A stretch of DNA of 64,000 nt from Synanceia verrucosa (Eukaryota; Chordata; Actinopteri; Perciformes; Synanceiidae), in contig CM056550.1 of assembly GCA_029721515.1 (NCBI GenBank), forward strand, positions 25,308,619-25,372,618, read 5' to 3'. The number at the start of each line of letters is the position of its first letter. Within the stretch, counting starts at the first letter, position 1. Positions 11,068 through 23,015 of this stretch are shown in pieces. Position numbers and translations under genes: made by a program. The notes under the pieces were generated by a model. The model was not told the origin of the DNA. It searched no databases and saw only the letters and a program-made list of their open reading frames with translations.

Positions 11068-12690
11068 CAGGGCATTTTACAGCCTGCGGGCCACATCTGA
11101 CCCTTTGACCTTTCCTGTCCAGCACGCTGCAGTCACAAATGTAAGTGAAAACTAGTTTACGCATGCTGTGTTGCTTTTATTTGAAGGCCATTCAGACACA
11201 TTGCTCAGATTGCAGGTGTGCGTACCTACAGACCATCAAAATGTCAACTCATGCGAAAAAAAGACAGCTTGAAAAGGAATGCCACATTTTTAACAAGACA
11301 TGGACTTCAAAATATTTATTTACAGAAGTTACAGAAGGAAAAGCTGTGTGCTTAGTTTGTGGTGCACAGGTCACTGTGTTCAAGGAATACAATTTAAACC
11401 AGCACTACGCAACCAAACATGCAGAAAAATACAATAATTTGTCCGATGAAGAGTGGGTCAAGGAATTGGATGCTTTGCTAGCTAAACTGCAAAACCAACA
11501 AGGATTTTTTACAAAACTTCATGTATCCAGAAATTCAGCTGCAGAGGCAAGTTATGTCATATCACACAAAATCGCCAGAAACAGTAAACCATTTTCTGAT
11601 GGAGAGTTTATTAAAGAGTGCGTGGTGGACTCTGCCACGCTAAAGCGGTCAATTCTGACTGTTCTTCCTTGGCTCTGGATGAGAGCTGTGACGTTTGTGA
11701 CATCTCTCACCTGCTCATCTTTGGATGTGGGATAACTGCACATTATCAAATTACAGAGGAAATGGCAGCCATGCAGTCAATGAAAAGGATTACGACTGGG
11801 AGTGATTTGTTCACAGAGGTGAGCGCATGTTTGGAGAAGCTGGGATTCAAACAGGACAAGATGGTTGTCCAAGTCTAACTAGGAAAATGTTGGACTTTTG
11901 AAGAGAATGCAGGATTGCATTCTTGTGTAAGTCAGTGCTAAAAGTTAACCGTGTTGTTGATGTTACTAAAGTAGTGAACATTATCAGGGCAAGAGCCTTG
12001 AATCACAGACAGCTTGTTGCACTTCTGGAAGAAAATGAGACAGAGCATCATGACATAAGCCAGCACACAGCTGTCTGTCAGGCAGCTCAGCCTCAGCAAA
12101 ATGCTAAAAAAAAAAAGGTATGGGACCTGAGAGAGGAGATTGGAGCTTTCTGTGTGGAGAAAGGAAATAACATCCCACAGCTGTCAGATGCTGACTGGAT
12201 TGCAGACCTTGGTTTTGTTGTTAATGTGTGTGCACTAATGAATGAACTAAATATCAACCTGCAGTGCAAGGGCCTTTTTGTGCATGAAATGTACAGCTTG
12301 GTGAAAGCTTTTATGAGAAAGTTGCAGCTTCTCTCAAGCCAAATAAATAAAAACACTCTGACCCACTTGCCAACACTGAAGGAAGACACACCTTCTGCTG
12401 ACCACCTCCACAGGTATGCATCCTCACTGCTTGAATTTCACTCTTCCCTCAAAGAGGAGAACTTCTACCACATGAGGAGTCATGCCATGCACAGAAGATC
12501 CTAGTCCTCTTTGGATCCACCTACATATGTGAACAGACATTCTCAGTGCTGAAGTGCAAATCCAAACACAGATCCTCCATCAGTGATGAGCACCTTTCAG
12601 CTGTACTTTGCATATCCATCTCCGACCTTCAGCCAGATTTCACTGCACTCGTTGAAGCCAAAAAAAGACATGATTTTTCTCACTGAATTA
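11068..12690 (+). pseudogene. hAT transposase pseudogene (GTF2IRD2/ZBED-like type)
   Basis: A degenerate hAT-superfamily transposase of the kind often annotated in fish as GTF2IRD2-like. The first reading frame, probably starting at 11241 (MSTHAKKRQ), holds a BED-like zinc finger, CLVCGAQVTVFKEYNLNQHY then ATKH, with spacing C-x2-C-x14-H-x4-H. After FIKECVVDSA about 40 family residues are missing, and the frame shifts to DCSSLALDESCDVCDISHLL (about 11660-11870), the segment carrying a catalytic Asp in related hATs. A second gap follows; pieces LTGK and KRMQD are still visible near 11880-11910. The third part, from 11923, contains IIRARALNHRQLVALLEENE and LREEIGAFC, then a gap. The last block (about 12505-12686), FGSTYICEQTFSVLKCKSKH, is the hAT C-terminal dimerisation region and ends in a stop. 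The 5' flank at 11068 starts CAGGGC, plausible for a hAT end; a matching 3' end is not visible. No GTF2I repeats seen. Not functional. Confidence 0.9.
11241..11655 (+). pseudogene. hAT N-terminal segment with intact BED-like zinc finger
   Basis: Within the hAT pseudogene this is the longest undamaged piece, about 138 codons without a stop. It comprises a basic start (KKRQLEKE), the aromatic-rich W..KY.F segment that begins BED-like fingers in this group, and the C2-H2 ligands C.VC and H....H. It then runs through KIARNSKPFSDGEFIKECV, the conserved linker to the catalytic region. The finger probably bound the transposon ends. Its preservation amid deletions elsewhere is consistent with chance, as no start-to-stop host gene model is evident around it. 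Confidence 0.75.
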
Positions 12691-15603
12691 GAAAAGTGAA
12701 CAAAAAGACAATTATTGCTTTTTCTATTTAGCGAATTGCTTACATTTGCAAAACAGTGACTCAGAGTTCTGAGTTTGTGTTAAAACTAAAATGACATACT
12801 TAATTGTAATTTCTGTTTTCCTGTTTATGATGTATTTTTGACATATGCCACTATTTCTTATCTTTATTGTAATAGAAAATCCTTATTCTTTTGATTTTCC
12901 AGTAGATTAATGAAAATTATATAATTTACTGCTCTTTATAGATGGAGAAAATCAATATTGAACATAGTTAAGTTCAGGTCATTGTCAGTTTGCTGCCAAA
13001 AAGTTATTTTGATTAAGTTTAGCAGTATTGTTGGGGCTGTGCAGGTATTTAAAAAATGTTACATGTCTAATAGTGAGCTATTTAGCAGGGTGCTAAACAA
13101 ATGTATTAGCCCACCTGTCCTGTTTGTCCCAAAGAGCTTCCCGCATCATGAAGAGCTTTAATTCACTCTTACCTTCTCAGTTCCTTACGCTTCACCATTT
13201 TGAACACGAGAGAGGAATTTACACTGAATTCACCTTTTTATCCCCAAATTTGAACCACAACACTGGAATTCTCTAAGAAGTCAGACATTAATCAAAAATA
13301 ACACAGAACCACTAAAACTTATTCTTCTGTTCAAGAATGACAGTAAATAACTGGAATTCAACATCTCAAGCATAAAATAATAATGTGCTTTGCTATTTTT
13401 TGCTGTTTTTTAAACATGGATAACAGCAATAATTATATTTTAGATTTAAATATGTCATTTTTAAATTGCACATGCTGGTGGATTAACATTACAGAAAAAA
13501 ATAAAAAATATTTTAGGAAACAGCAATACACTAGGTGATGTCTAATACATTTATTGAGCAGTGTATATCTTTGTATTAGTGATATAAGATGTTATTATAT
13601 ATTAGAAGATCTGAGCACAGAGTGAGACATGAACTGCATTCACACAAACCAGACACAAAAATGACTTGATTCGCTGCTTCTAAATAACAGTTCATTTTAT
13701 GGGGAGCTCCAGGTGACAGATCAGATTTATGTAGGCACTACACTTGAGTACATAGCATGTGAACATTGTTACTTAAAGACTTACAGTATCCAAATTATGT
13801 CATCATTTTATTAAGTGTTTAATCCTACCATTCGAGTAAAAGTCAAAAAAATGGATAAAATGCAGTTTATCTGTATTTTACAAAGCCTTGATGTCATGGC
13901 GGCTCTACTGCTAAATGTCTGCTGGACTGCTGCTGCAGCTTCTCGTTGTCAGAGCGTCTCCATACACAACAAGCCGCTCATTAAACATCCATCAAGTCGT
14001 CCCCGTGATTCATTAATGCGCACCTCTCCCTCTCCTTTCCCTCCATCTCATTATGTGTTGAATCACCCTAAGACACAAATATGTGTGCCCACATCTCCAT
14101 CTTTCTCTGGGTTTGAATGTGTCTGTAATTATCAGTGTGATAATTAAGCGTTGCAGTTAAATAGGTGGGGAAAAGTCTGGAGTCAGAGAGACGCTGACCT
14201 CTCCGTGAACCCTACACACACATAAATGCACACATAAATTGCACATGATGACACATGCGCAATTCCTGTGGAGCAACAATGCACATACTGGACTGCACAC
14301 ACAATTATTTTGATTAATAGACATAATTTCTGCTTCAATGGCTGTGACCACATGTCATGGTTGTGTGTGGGGGGTGGGTGTTTTTGTGTGTTATACGGGA
14401 ACACAGAGGTGGGAGTGGTGATAATGATTTACTTGTGACTTCTGCTGTGACCTCATGATGAAAACAACAGAAGCGTTATTACATAAGCGCTAACATAAAG
14501 TTAACTAATTTAACATTTAGATGCATTTCTCATTGTTCAGGATGTTTCCTCGTTTCTCTGACCAGAACCCAAATGAGAACTTTTCATCACAACACGGACT
14601 CAGTCTAGAATTTCTATTTCAAACACATAGATGTTTTTCATGGCAGAGAGAATGTATAACTAGAGATACAAGCAAGTGTAGCGGGGTCAAGGTCCACTGT
14701 CTCAGGGGCACCAGGGGGCTGAGGACATCATGGAATAGAGCTAAAATTGGTGGTTTAACACACATTTGTTTACAAGCTTTGGCAGGATTAGACACCCTCC
14801 TGCACACCAAGGACCATGTAGTCAGTACCTGGGCCAATATATTTCCACTTAATAATTTTGTGCCTTATTTATGACTGTTTAAGTGTCTCCAATGACAAAA
14901 ATTCTGTTTCTCCTTCGCCATACTAAAAGCATTTTTCACTATTTATATATTTATATGTCTGGCAAAAAAGGTAAAAACATACACTGTAGCCTCTGAAATA
15001 CCTCCTGCAGCATTGTGATTGTTTCTCTTCACGAAATACAACTAAATAAACCACTCTGCACAGTGAGCAGTGTGCTGTTTGCCTTATAATAAAATAGCTA
15101 AATGCAACATGACTTCCCTGTCATGTAAATTAGTATTAATTATTATTAGTTGCCATTATTGAGTCCATTCCAGTAAGTGGTGCATGTAATTTAGAATACA
15201 ATATTTCATGATTATCTTACCATTACTTGTAAGTAAAGAGCAGCATCATTCTAGCAAAGTGACAAGTCACGGCAGGCATCTTTAATGAGAAAGCACCATC
15301 AGATCGTGTCGGACCAAAACTAAGTGAGAATAAAAGGAGCCCTGCATCTATGTTGGAATGTAGGTCTGAGTTTAAGTACCCATTGCAAGATTGATAAAAA
15401 AAATAATATTATTTGTTAATGTCTTTGGGATTTGTATAATTACACCTTACATGTGTTTGAATGGATACGAGTGCATCTGTGTTGTTGATCAGGCGAATCT
15501 TAATCCTCTCTGACAGCCATTACGATGGGCCTGCAGAAGCACACATGTACTGGTGCTGCGGACCTCACAGGTGACTCATTATTAAACAGATGGCACTGAG
15601 ATG
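12691..15603. other. Unassigned 2.9-kb stretch
   Basis: AT-rich sequence downstream of the hAT relic. No gene or recognised repeat. Short CA/CACAT-rich patches occur near 14210-14300. Confidence 0.55.
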
Positions 15604-15614
15604 CCGCGCGCGCG

Positions 15615-15692
<78 letters not shown>
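15604..15692. repeat. Compound (CG)n(CA)n microsatellite
   Basis: About 19 bases of alternating C and G run directly into about 70 bases of (AC)n, giving roughly 90 bases of uninterrupted purine-pyrimidine alternation. (CG)n and (CA)n are the classic sequences able to adopt left-handed Z-DNA. Open frames across it (Cys-Val or Thr-His repeats) are artefacts. Confidence 0.97.
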
Positions 15693-15695
<3 letters not shown>

Positions 15696-16709
15696 TAACC
15701 CCAGTAGCCTCCAAAACATGCATTCACCTCCGAAACCCAAATCTCCCTCTTGTCCTTGGCTGCTGTGTGAAATGAATTAAACATCTGACGCACGGACACA
15801 CAAACAGACACCTTAACGCCATATCTCTTTGTCCTTAGATAACCTGTGAGATTATATAAATGTTTTGCCTGTTCTTGAAGATGAAAGGTATAAAATTTAA
15901 GATATATTAGTGATGACAACACGCATACAGCCACACTGCAGCACTGCTGCGGCTGTTTCTGGGTTTTTGATATCAGCCGACTGTTGACAAAGATGCTTTA
16001 GTGCTACATTTAACAGTGTATAAATAAATAAACATAATGGGGACGTCCACAGTGGGTTTTTTTGTATTGCAATTGCATGTTACTTACAATAATGACAGTT
16101 GATATATCAGCCTGGCCCCATGCACTCATGTGGGGCACACAGATTCAAAGACTCTGGAAAAAACTTCACTGTTTTCTAACTAAATGGTGAGTTTCTATCA
16201 AGGCTCGTTAGACTTGATAGTAAAAGTCAACATATGAGTCGGTGGGATAAGCAGCTGGTAAATCTGTCTAAATGCTAATCTAATAGCGTCTAAGCAAATG
16301 CTGAGGCTTTCCACCTGGTATCTGACAATCTTGCTTAACGAGGTAAAATAAAAAAAAGAAATACTTTTACAGTTAAGTGTTTGTTTTACTGGAGGTGATT
16401 AATTTGGGTTAGTCATTACACTGCCTCCTGGAGCAAGAACAGATTTGGCAGCGAACCAGAGACGACAGAGGAGCAGATGATTATTTGCTGTCATTTGCAT
16501 TGGCTGCTTGCTATTTATTTTACAGCATTTGGTATCTGTGTTTCTGCGTATGTTTCTTCATGAGACCGTGTGTGTGCTTACAGTGTAAATCCTAATGTGT
16601 GTCCTCTGGCTGTGTGTGTTCGCCTGCTGTAAGGCGTCATGCTGTGAACACACACAGCACATCCCTCTCAACAAGCAAAAAATACCCATGAAACAAAACT
16701 GCAGGGACA

Positions 16710-16710
<1 letters not shown>
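15693..16710. other. Unassigned stretch
   Basis: No gene or recognised repeat between two microsatellites. Confidence 0.55.

Positions 16711-16750
<40 letters not shown>
16711..16750. repeat. (CA)n microsatellite
   Basis: Perfect CA run of about 40 bases. Confidence 0.98.
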
Positions 16751-16752
<2 letters not shown>

Positions 16753-17086
16753 TGGACACACAAACAACCACTGAGAGCCAAAGTCCACATGCTGCTATTA
16801 GACGTTGAAAGAATATGTTAAATATTGAAACATATCATTTGTCTGGTTGGTCAAAAACACAGTTGGAGCAACCTGCAACATTTTGGTATATTTTGTTAGC
16901 AGAATACATTAGAAAACTTTAATACCCACAATGGAACAATTTATTGTGCATAATAAACATAAAAAAACACTATTACAGTGGTTGTCAATCACTGTATTTG
17001 TCTGCGTATGATTTATCCATTGAGCCGTTTTTACGTCTGATCCTACTACGTCACTTTTACATTTTGAAGTGCGTCACCATCTGGAG

Positions 17087-17089
<3 letters not shown>
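16751..17089. other. Unassigned stretch
   Basis: AT-rich, no feature recognised. Confidence 0.55.

Positions 17090-17130
<41 letters not shown>
17090..17130. repeat. (TG)n microsatellite
   Basis: Perfect TG run of about 41 bases, continuing into ACGTGTATGTAAATATATAG. Confidence 0.98.
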
Positions 17131-17133
<3 letters not shown>

Positions 17134-17407
17134 TGTATGTAAATATATAGTACATATGTAAAGTGATATTCTCTCTATCGCCGTGGGGAGGTTTCTTGTT
17201 TCCCACAGGAAGGGTGAAAGGTCATGGTCAGCTGCAGAGAGGGTTAGACTGTGTCTTGCTGCAGCCAGGTTTAGATCCAGATGGGGGGGTTGCAGATGTT
17301 TATTTAACATGCCGTGTGCACGTAAAGGAAAATTATTATACTCGATATATTACTCACTATATCAATATGTCAGATCATGATTGGTTGTTTTACAACATAC
17401 TCACGAT

Positions 17408-17486
17408 GTTTAATCGGGATTAATCAAAATTAATCCACAACCTGTGATTAATCTGATTCAATTTTTTAACCGTTTGACAGCCCTAA
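17408..17486 (-). repeat. Interspersed repeat with TAGGGCTG end
   Basis: On the minus strand the segment begins TAGGGCTGTCAAACGGTTAA and continues with ATTAATC-rich sequence (GGATTAATTTTGATTAATCC). This is the outer part of a very common teleost interspersed repeat, probably a non-autonomous DNA transposon. Only this end is readable, and the TATG-rich tail of the neighbouring LINE begins exactly at its boundary. Confidence 0.6.
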
Positions 17487-17556
17487 TACATACATACATA
17501 CATACATACACACATACATACATACATACACACATACATACATACACACACATACA
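17487..17556. repeat. (CATA)n microsatellite / LINE tail
   Basis: CATA repeats with CACA variants. On the minus strand this is (TATG)n and lies directly after the LINE sequence, so it probably is or grew from the LINE 3' tail. Confidence 0.9.
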
Positions 17557-18570
17557 AATCCAAGACAAAGACAAACAACAATACAGAGGCTCCTAAAACT
17601 TCTAAACTGCTTAGACCCTTGCAGCTGGTCAGTCAACAGCAAAAGGATCAAGAAAAAGGCAGATCTCTAGTATGAGTTATGAACTGTGACCATGCTTTAT
17701 CATATATCTCCTTCCATCCACGCAATGTATACCCAATTTTTCCAATTCTAATCCCTGGATCAATGCCCTAATCCAATGAATATAGGCGGGAGGACTCTTC
17801 CTCTTCCAGTTCAGCAATACCAAGCATGCAACAAGGCATATGCAATTGCATTCCTGTGGAGACCAGATAGCCCTAACTCATCCCCAACCATGCCAAAGAT
17901 GGCTATTAAAGGATCAGGTCGAAGCATCTTGCCAGCTATTGTGGAAAGGGATCGAAAAATTGAAGCCCAGATGTCATTCAAAGAAGCACACAACCAAAAC
18001 ATATGTCCCACAGAGACTGGGGGACAGTCTGGTGGAAAATTGGGGTACAGTTTGGACAGTATCATTAGAGTAGTGCAACCTATGAACTACGTTGAATTGG
18101 ATTAGGCCACGCCGGATAAAGAGAGAAGTGGTGTGTATGCACTGTATGGTGTTCTTCCAAGCATCTCCAGACACAGTTTCTCCCAAGTCTCCCTCCCATG
18201 CTGCCCTAGCTTTATCCCATGAAAGAGGACAATAATTAAGAATTAACACATAGATTTTTGATATTGCTCCTTTAACAAAGGGCTTCACATTAAGGACTGT
18301 AGATAGCAATTCCTTAGAGAGTGCAGATGGAAACTCTGAGAAATACTTTGAGGCAAAACTTTGAACCTGCAGATATCTGAAAAATTGAGATTTAGACAAA
18401 TTATAATCTTCACATAGAAGCTTAAATGACATGAAGCCATTATCAGTAAAGAGAGCTTGATAGTTCTCTGTTGTATTATCTATAGTACTAATTTGCATAC
18501 ATACATTTACGTATGTCCAATGCTATATCCAGTTATCTTTATGCATCCATGTGGTAGACATTAGTAAAAA
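17557..18570 (-). pseudogene. Tx1/L1-like LINE, C-terminal ORF2 fragment
   Basis: A 5'-truncated non-LTR retrotransposon on the minus strand. ORF2 encodes endonuclease plus reverse transcriptase; only the region after the RT domain is present. The frame 18498 to about 18040 contains LLCEDYNLSKSQFFRYLQVQ, KGAISKIYVLIL, WDKARAAWEGDLGETVSG and RRGLIQFNVVHRLHYS, all characteristic of teleost L1/Tx1-type LINEs. The frame then shifts and continues as GHMFWLCASLNDIWASIFRS and PDPLIAIFGMVGDELGLSG. A third frame has NWKRKSPPAYIHWIRALIQG (about 17790-17735) with further stops. The C-rich motif expected between HRLH and HMFW is degraded. The (CATA)n tract at the left end fits a 3' tail. No target duplication identified. 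Confidence 0.9.
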
Positions 18571-18589
18571 CACATTTTTGTAACCTAAA

Positions 18590-18775
18590 AAGGCCCACTC
18601 AACATAAATCCTGATAAGCTGAAGTGTAAGCTGGAAACAATGAGCCTGGCTTTGTCCACAATCAACCTTCCAGCAGCTCCTGCAATCACACATTAACTTA
18701 TATCTGGTTTAATCTGCTTGTCTGACACATAATCCCCTCTCTCTTTATGCTAAGATAAGCTAACATGAGTAAGTA
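18590..18775. repeat. Partial copy of the palindromic MITE seen at 59365-59815
   Basis: CTGGAAACAATGAGCCTGGC followed by TTTGTCC, and later TTTATGCTAAGATAAGCTAA, match internal and terminal blocks of a common teleost non-autonomous element. The better copy is at 59.4-59.8 kb. The middle is shortened and diverged here. Confidence 0.55.
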
Positions 18776-19916
18776 TTCACTGTGAAGGTATGGTAGTAGA
18801 TTTCGACTTCATCTAACGCTCAGCTCTTAGGATTAAACAGAAAATTTCTTTTCATATAGAGATTCATGGCTGGAAAGTGTATAGACCACCACTGAGTAGA
18901 GGCAGACGGCCAAATACACTTCAAGTACAGAAACATATTAAGACATCTCATGTGTGATCATTCCTTTTTTCAAGGTAATAACGTCTCCTTGTGTATAAAG
19001 CATTCAGACTGAGTGGCTAGTTGTCTATTCATCACCATGGCTGATTGCCAATAGGCTCTTTTGGACTTCTGTCTTATTGATTTTTAGCCATTTTGTGACC
19101 ACAGTAACACTAAAGGAGATTGATGTGTAACACCAAATAGCAAGAGGGTGCTGTTCTTGGAGTGCAAATGGAGCTAAAGCTTTCACAGTTCCTCTCAATG
19201 ACAGATGGCGGAACGAGTGAGAGGCCTAAGTAAAAATAATTTGCTTCCAACGACTGTATTTATCCTCAGTAAAGCGAGGCAGAACAGCTTAAGGAAGCAG
19301 GTCTTTACAGGAAATGTGGTTTACATTTGCGTCAAAATCAATTTAATGTTGGGTTTTGACAGTGATATGAACTGTCATTACTACAAAAATAATTATTTTG
19401 AAATAGCTACTCCGAAGCAAACTGTTATTATACAGAATATAACCCAATATTCATGCGGCACATGTGGTGTGTTTTTCTTTTTTATAGAGACACTGACCCT
19501 ATAATTGCCCTACAGGGAAAAACAGCTTAGAATTGAAGAGAACGTCATGTAATTTACCTGGAAAAGTTTGCTCCCTTGTGGTTCTCTGTTCTATTTTTCT
19601 CTTTCTTCTATTCATGATGCTGCGTCCTTTTGTACACAGCAGTACTGATGTGAAACAAACTGTCTTTAATCTGCCTTTTCCCTGTAAACAAACCTGAGAC
19701 CCTGATGAACTTCTGCTCCTTTCTTCTGACACATTTATTTATTTATTTTGACTTAATTCTTTTGATCGGTGGCTTTGTGTTTGCTTGTGAATTAAATCAT
19801 TTCTGCTTTTTGCATCACAGGACTTTGTTTTGACAATATTTTTCAGCAGCAAGGATGTTTTTTTTTTTTTTACTTTTGTTTCTTCTGTTGAAGTTGTTAA
19901 GCAAGACAAGACAATT
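18776..19916. other. Unassigned stretch
   Basis: No gene recognised. A T-run at about 19858-19871 precedes the (TG)n tract. Confidence 0.55.
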
Positions 19917-19943
19917 TGTGTGTGTGTGTGTGTGAGTGTGTGT
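19917..19943. repeat. (TG)n microsatellite
   Basis: Short TG run interrupted once by GAG. Confidence 0.95.
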
Positions 19944-20184
19944 CTGGTTCCCGAATGACGTCAGAGAGACAGCCACAGGAAGTGACTGACGTATATCTTA
20001 ATACTTTCATAAATGTTGAAAGAGCAGCTGCCGCAGCTTCTACACAGCTGTCAATTTATTTTTCTATCACAAATAAGAAATAAAAGTATATGTATTCCGC
20101 AAAGAACGACAAAAATAATCAATAATACTTATTTTTACTGGAGGATCTGTCTCAATCAAGTGTGAAACATCTGTTCTGTGTTGT

Positions 20185-20240
20185 ATTAGATTGTGATAAG
20201 GGTGTACCTAATGAAGTGGCAAGGGAGTGTATATTTCTAA
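20185..20240 (+). repeat. Fragment of a teleost interspersed repeat
   Basis: GTGATAAGGGTGTACCTAAT followed by GAAGTGGCAAGGGAGTGTAT resembles the widespread fish repeat end of the form GTGTACCTAATAAAGTGGCC. Only this short piece is recognisable. Confidence 0.45.
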
Positions 20241-21299
20241 CACCAACACAGCAGTGTCAAGTAACAACAAAAGTAATGACGAGTCCAACTCTATTTGAAA
20301 GAGCCGATAAAATCCATCGCTGTCTGCGACCAGAAAATCTTTATGATTAATATGTGAATTATTGATCCCAGCAGCATGCCAGAGTTCTGCCCTATGTTAG
20401 AAGTGAAGTTTGAACATGAACTGATCACTAGAAACATCGATAGCTCTTGACTTTTGGCTCTTTTTTGTGGCACCACAGGTTAGTCACTGTTCTGTAATGA
20501 GCTTTTCTTGACACATTCAGATTTATAATGAAAGTGTTATTATTCACGTTAAATGTTTCTCCATTTTCAATCAGCCCTGGTTATGCTGAAATATAAAAAA
20601 AATGACATTACAGTTAAAATATAAAGCCTTGGCATTTCAAGGCTCACAGCTATCATTGCTAACAGAGCTAACACTGTAATCGGTGCAGATTGGTGCCATA
20701 AAACATGCACATAATAATAATACATGAATAGTAACATCCTGGCCTTGTTCAAGCAAAATGGTATGGAGCCTTTATTTGACCAATAATGTATTTCTATGTA
20801 TTTTATTATGAGATTCATAATGTAAAAAATTAAACTATCCATCTATTTGCTAATGCAACAGTCTGATCTTTCTCGATAAAAGCTGAACAAATGTCCCTCA
20901 AGCCAGCCTGCAGAACTCTTATATCCTCCACAAAGAAACTCCACATCCATTCACTCTTTAATTAGACAAGAAGAGAATAAAGAGGATCAAGCTCTGTCCG
21001 ACTTGTACTTCAGTGGGCCTCACTGCTTCACTGACAAACCTCGTGTGTGTCGTGATAGAAACCAAACTTCGCCAGGACTCTGCAACGTGTCAAAGAACGT
21101 TCATGACCTATAGGGATAAGGGTCAACTGAGTAACAATGAAACAAAAGAAAATTAATCTGCTGATCTTAATTCCTCTGCAGATACAAGGATTTAACCTGA
21201 CAGCCGCTACTCAGATCTTCTCGGTTCCATTTTAATTTGAGGAGACAAAGATGATCCCTGTGTTAATATGGTTTAGGAGAAACCAGCACTTGAGCGGAT
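20241..21299. other. Unassigned stretch
   Basis: AT-rich, no recognised feature. Confidence 0.55.
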
Positions 21300-21460
21300 T
21301 AGGAGGACAGAGAGTGGAAGGCAAGAGGAGTAAGAGGAGGAAAGGAAACAGGATGGAGATAGAAACAGACAGAGAGTGAGGGGAAAGAGTGGAAGAGAAA
21401 CAGGAAGAGAGGAGTGTGAAGGAAATGATTGGGCTGGGGGAGGGGGGGGCAAAGACAGAC
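21300..21460 (+). repeat. Purine-rich low-complexity tract
   Basis: The plus strand is almost entirely A and G with few pyrimidines, ending in a G-rich segment (GGCTGGGGGAGGGGGGGGC). A second shorter GA-rich patch is at about 21590-21665. The open frames here are low-complexity artefacts. Confidence 0.75.
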
Positions 21461-21675
21461 GGATCGCTCGGAGCCCTCTAATCTCGTCTTCCCAAAGGTA
21501 CCTGACATTTCACTGCATCATAAGCTTTTGCTGCTGCCTGAACAGGCTGAGTATTAGAGAAGAGACTACAGGATCAAATCAATAAGATACAGGAGAGATG
21601 GAGAGATAGGCTGTCAGAAAGAGAGGTGGGAAGAGAGCACATCAGAGAGAGAGAGAGAGTGTGTGTGGAGGAAAT

Positions 21676-22640
21676 TATAAATTAGAGGAAGAAATGACAA
21701 TATGAAACCCACACCAGACAGCGTGTTCTTGAACCTGATTGAAGCGATGAAAAAACTAACACAAGCTCCTTCCTGAATCATTCACTGACAAATCTGACAA
21801 AATGTTGTGGTTTTTTTTTCCTGATTTACATTTCAGGATTTTGTGGATGTATTTTTGGAAATGGTGAGTCACATACTGTATGTCAGGAGATATTATATTC
21901 ACACGCTGGTGGAAGTGTTGGAGTGAGACCTTTCAGCTGTTTGAACATCAGTGTTTGTATAGCAGAGCCGATCTGAACCATTTTAAAAAGATGCTCTCCG
22001 CCCGTCTGACCCGTCAGCAAACATGATCTCATCCTAAATTAATTGTACACTTAAATTGACTTGATGTATCATAAAGTCAATATTTGTGTATTTTGGGACA
22101 AAAAAAAAAGACATTTTAATGTGTTACTTTCTGCTCTTTCACAATTTTCTATGATGAAACTGTTACTTGCAGTAACTTTGCTTTTTAATTCAGCACTTTG
22201 TCAAACCTGGGGTCTGGTGTGAGAAATCACTTTTATTTTTTGTATTTTTTTTTATTTTTTTACAAAATATTTGACAATGCCTGAAGAATCAGTCAACATG
22301 AATAAAATCAAGGCTTACAATAAATTAAGTAAAATAATGTTTTATGGGCATCAAAACTGCTTTTAATAGCATAGATGAATAGCTTAATAACGACCCTGAT
22401 AGCCCAAACTCAATTTCATGCATGGTTTGCAGTCATTTTTCTTTTTGATCATTTGTTACATCCATATGTGTGGCATAACAAATGTCTTAAAAACATTGTT
22501 TCCTCTAGACAGCCATGCCAGTGTTCTTCAAGAATTGATTCTCATCTGATTTGGTATTCAGTGATTAACCTCTTGGCCTGAAGCAAATAAATGTCTAAAA
22601 GTATGTGTTCTTTACACTCTTCTGGATTCAAAAGCTATGA
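21676..22640. other. Unassigned stretch
   Basis: AT-rich with T-runs near 22230-22260. No feature recognised. Confidence 0.55.
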
Positions 22641-23015
22641 GGAAATTATAGAGGAGGTGGCAGCTGGCAAAGCAAAGCTGTAGAGATGGCAACACCCAGC
22701 AACGAAAACTCTTTTTTTCCACTCCAGAGCACTCATGACCACAGATGAGTGTTCAACTAATGCATCAATAGGCTTGTCTTCAGGCTCAGCTCCTTCTACT
22801 ACATGACATTCTGGTGCAGATTCTGCATCAATACTTTGACGAGCAGCTTCTTTCCAATAGAGTAGCATAGTCTCAGATTTGGAGGAACTGACCCTCATCC
22901 CAGAAGCTTCACACTCAGCTGCAAACCCACCCAACTGTGAGTTTAAGGTCACGGTCCAGTGAAGCAAGTAAAACTACCTCATCAGCGAAAAGCTTTAATG
23001 CAGTTCTGAGAACTT
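22641..23015 (-). pseudogene. Rex/CR1-L2-like LINE reverse-transcriptase fragment
   Basis: On the minus strand, about 23010-22940 reads ALKLFADEVVLLASLDRDLK, the RT active-site box (normally FADDVVLLAS). After a frameshift it continues as GGFAAECEASGMRVSSSKSE (about 22935-22865), the segment that follows the box in this teleost LINE family. The second active-site Asp is Glu here. Downstream the similarity fades, although LEWKKRVFVAGCCHLYSFAL looks like a preserved coding or repeat segment. 5' and 3' parts of the element are absent. It belongs to the same family as the fragment at 45.0-45.5 kb. Confidence 0.8.

Noticed and set aside
11145..12504. Functional GTF2IRD2-like host gene
   Set aside because: Frameshifts, a stop and missing catalytic segments, with no GTF2I repeats or splice structure that would join the pieces.
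15500..15934. 144-codon minus-strand open frame with Cys-Val repeats
   Set aside because: The frame exists only because it crosses the (CG)n(CA)n microsatellite.
17466..17651. 61-codon frame rich in Tyr-Val-Cys-Met repeats
   Set aside because: Product of the (CATA)n tract at the LINE tail.
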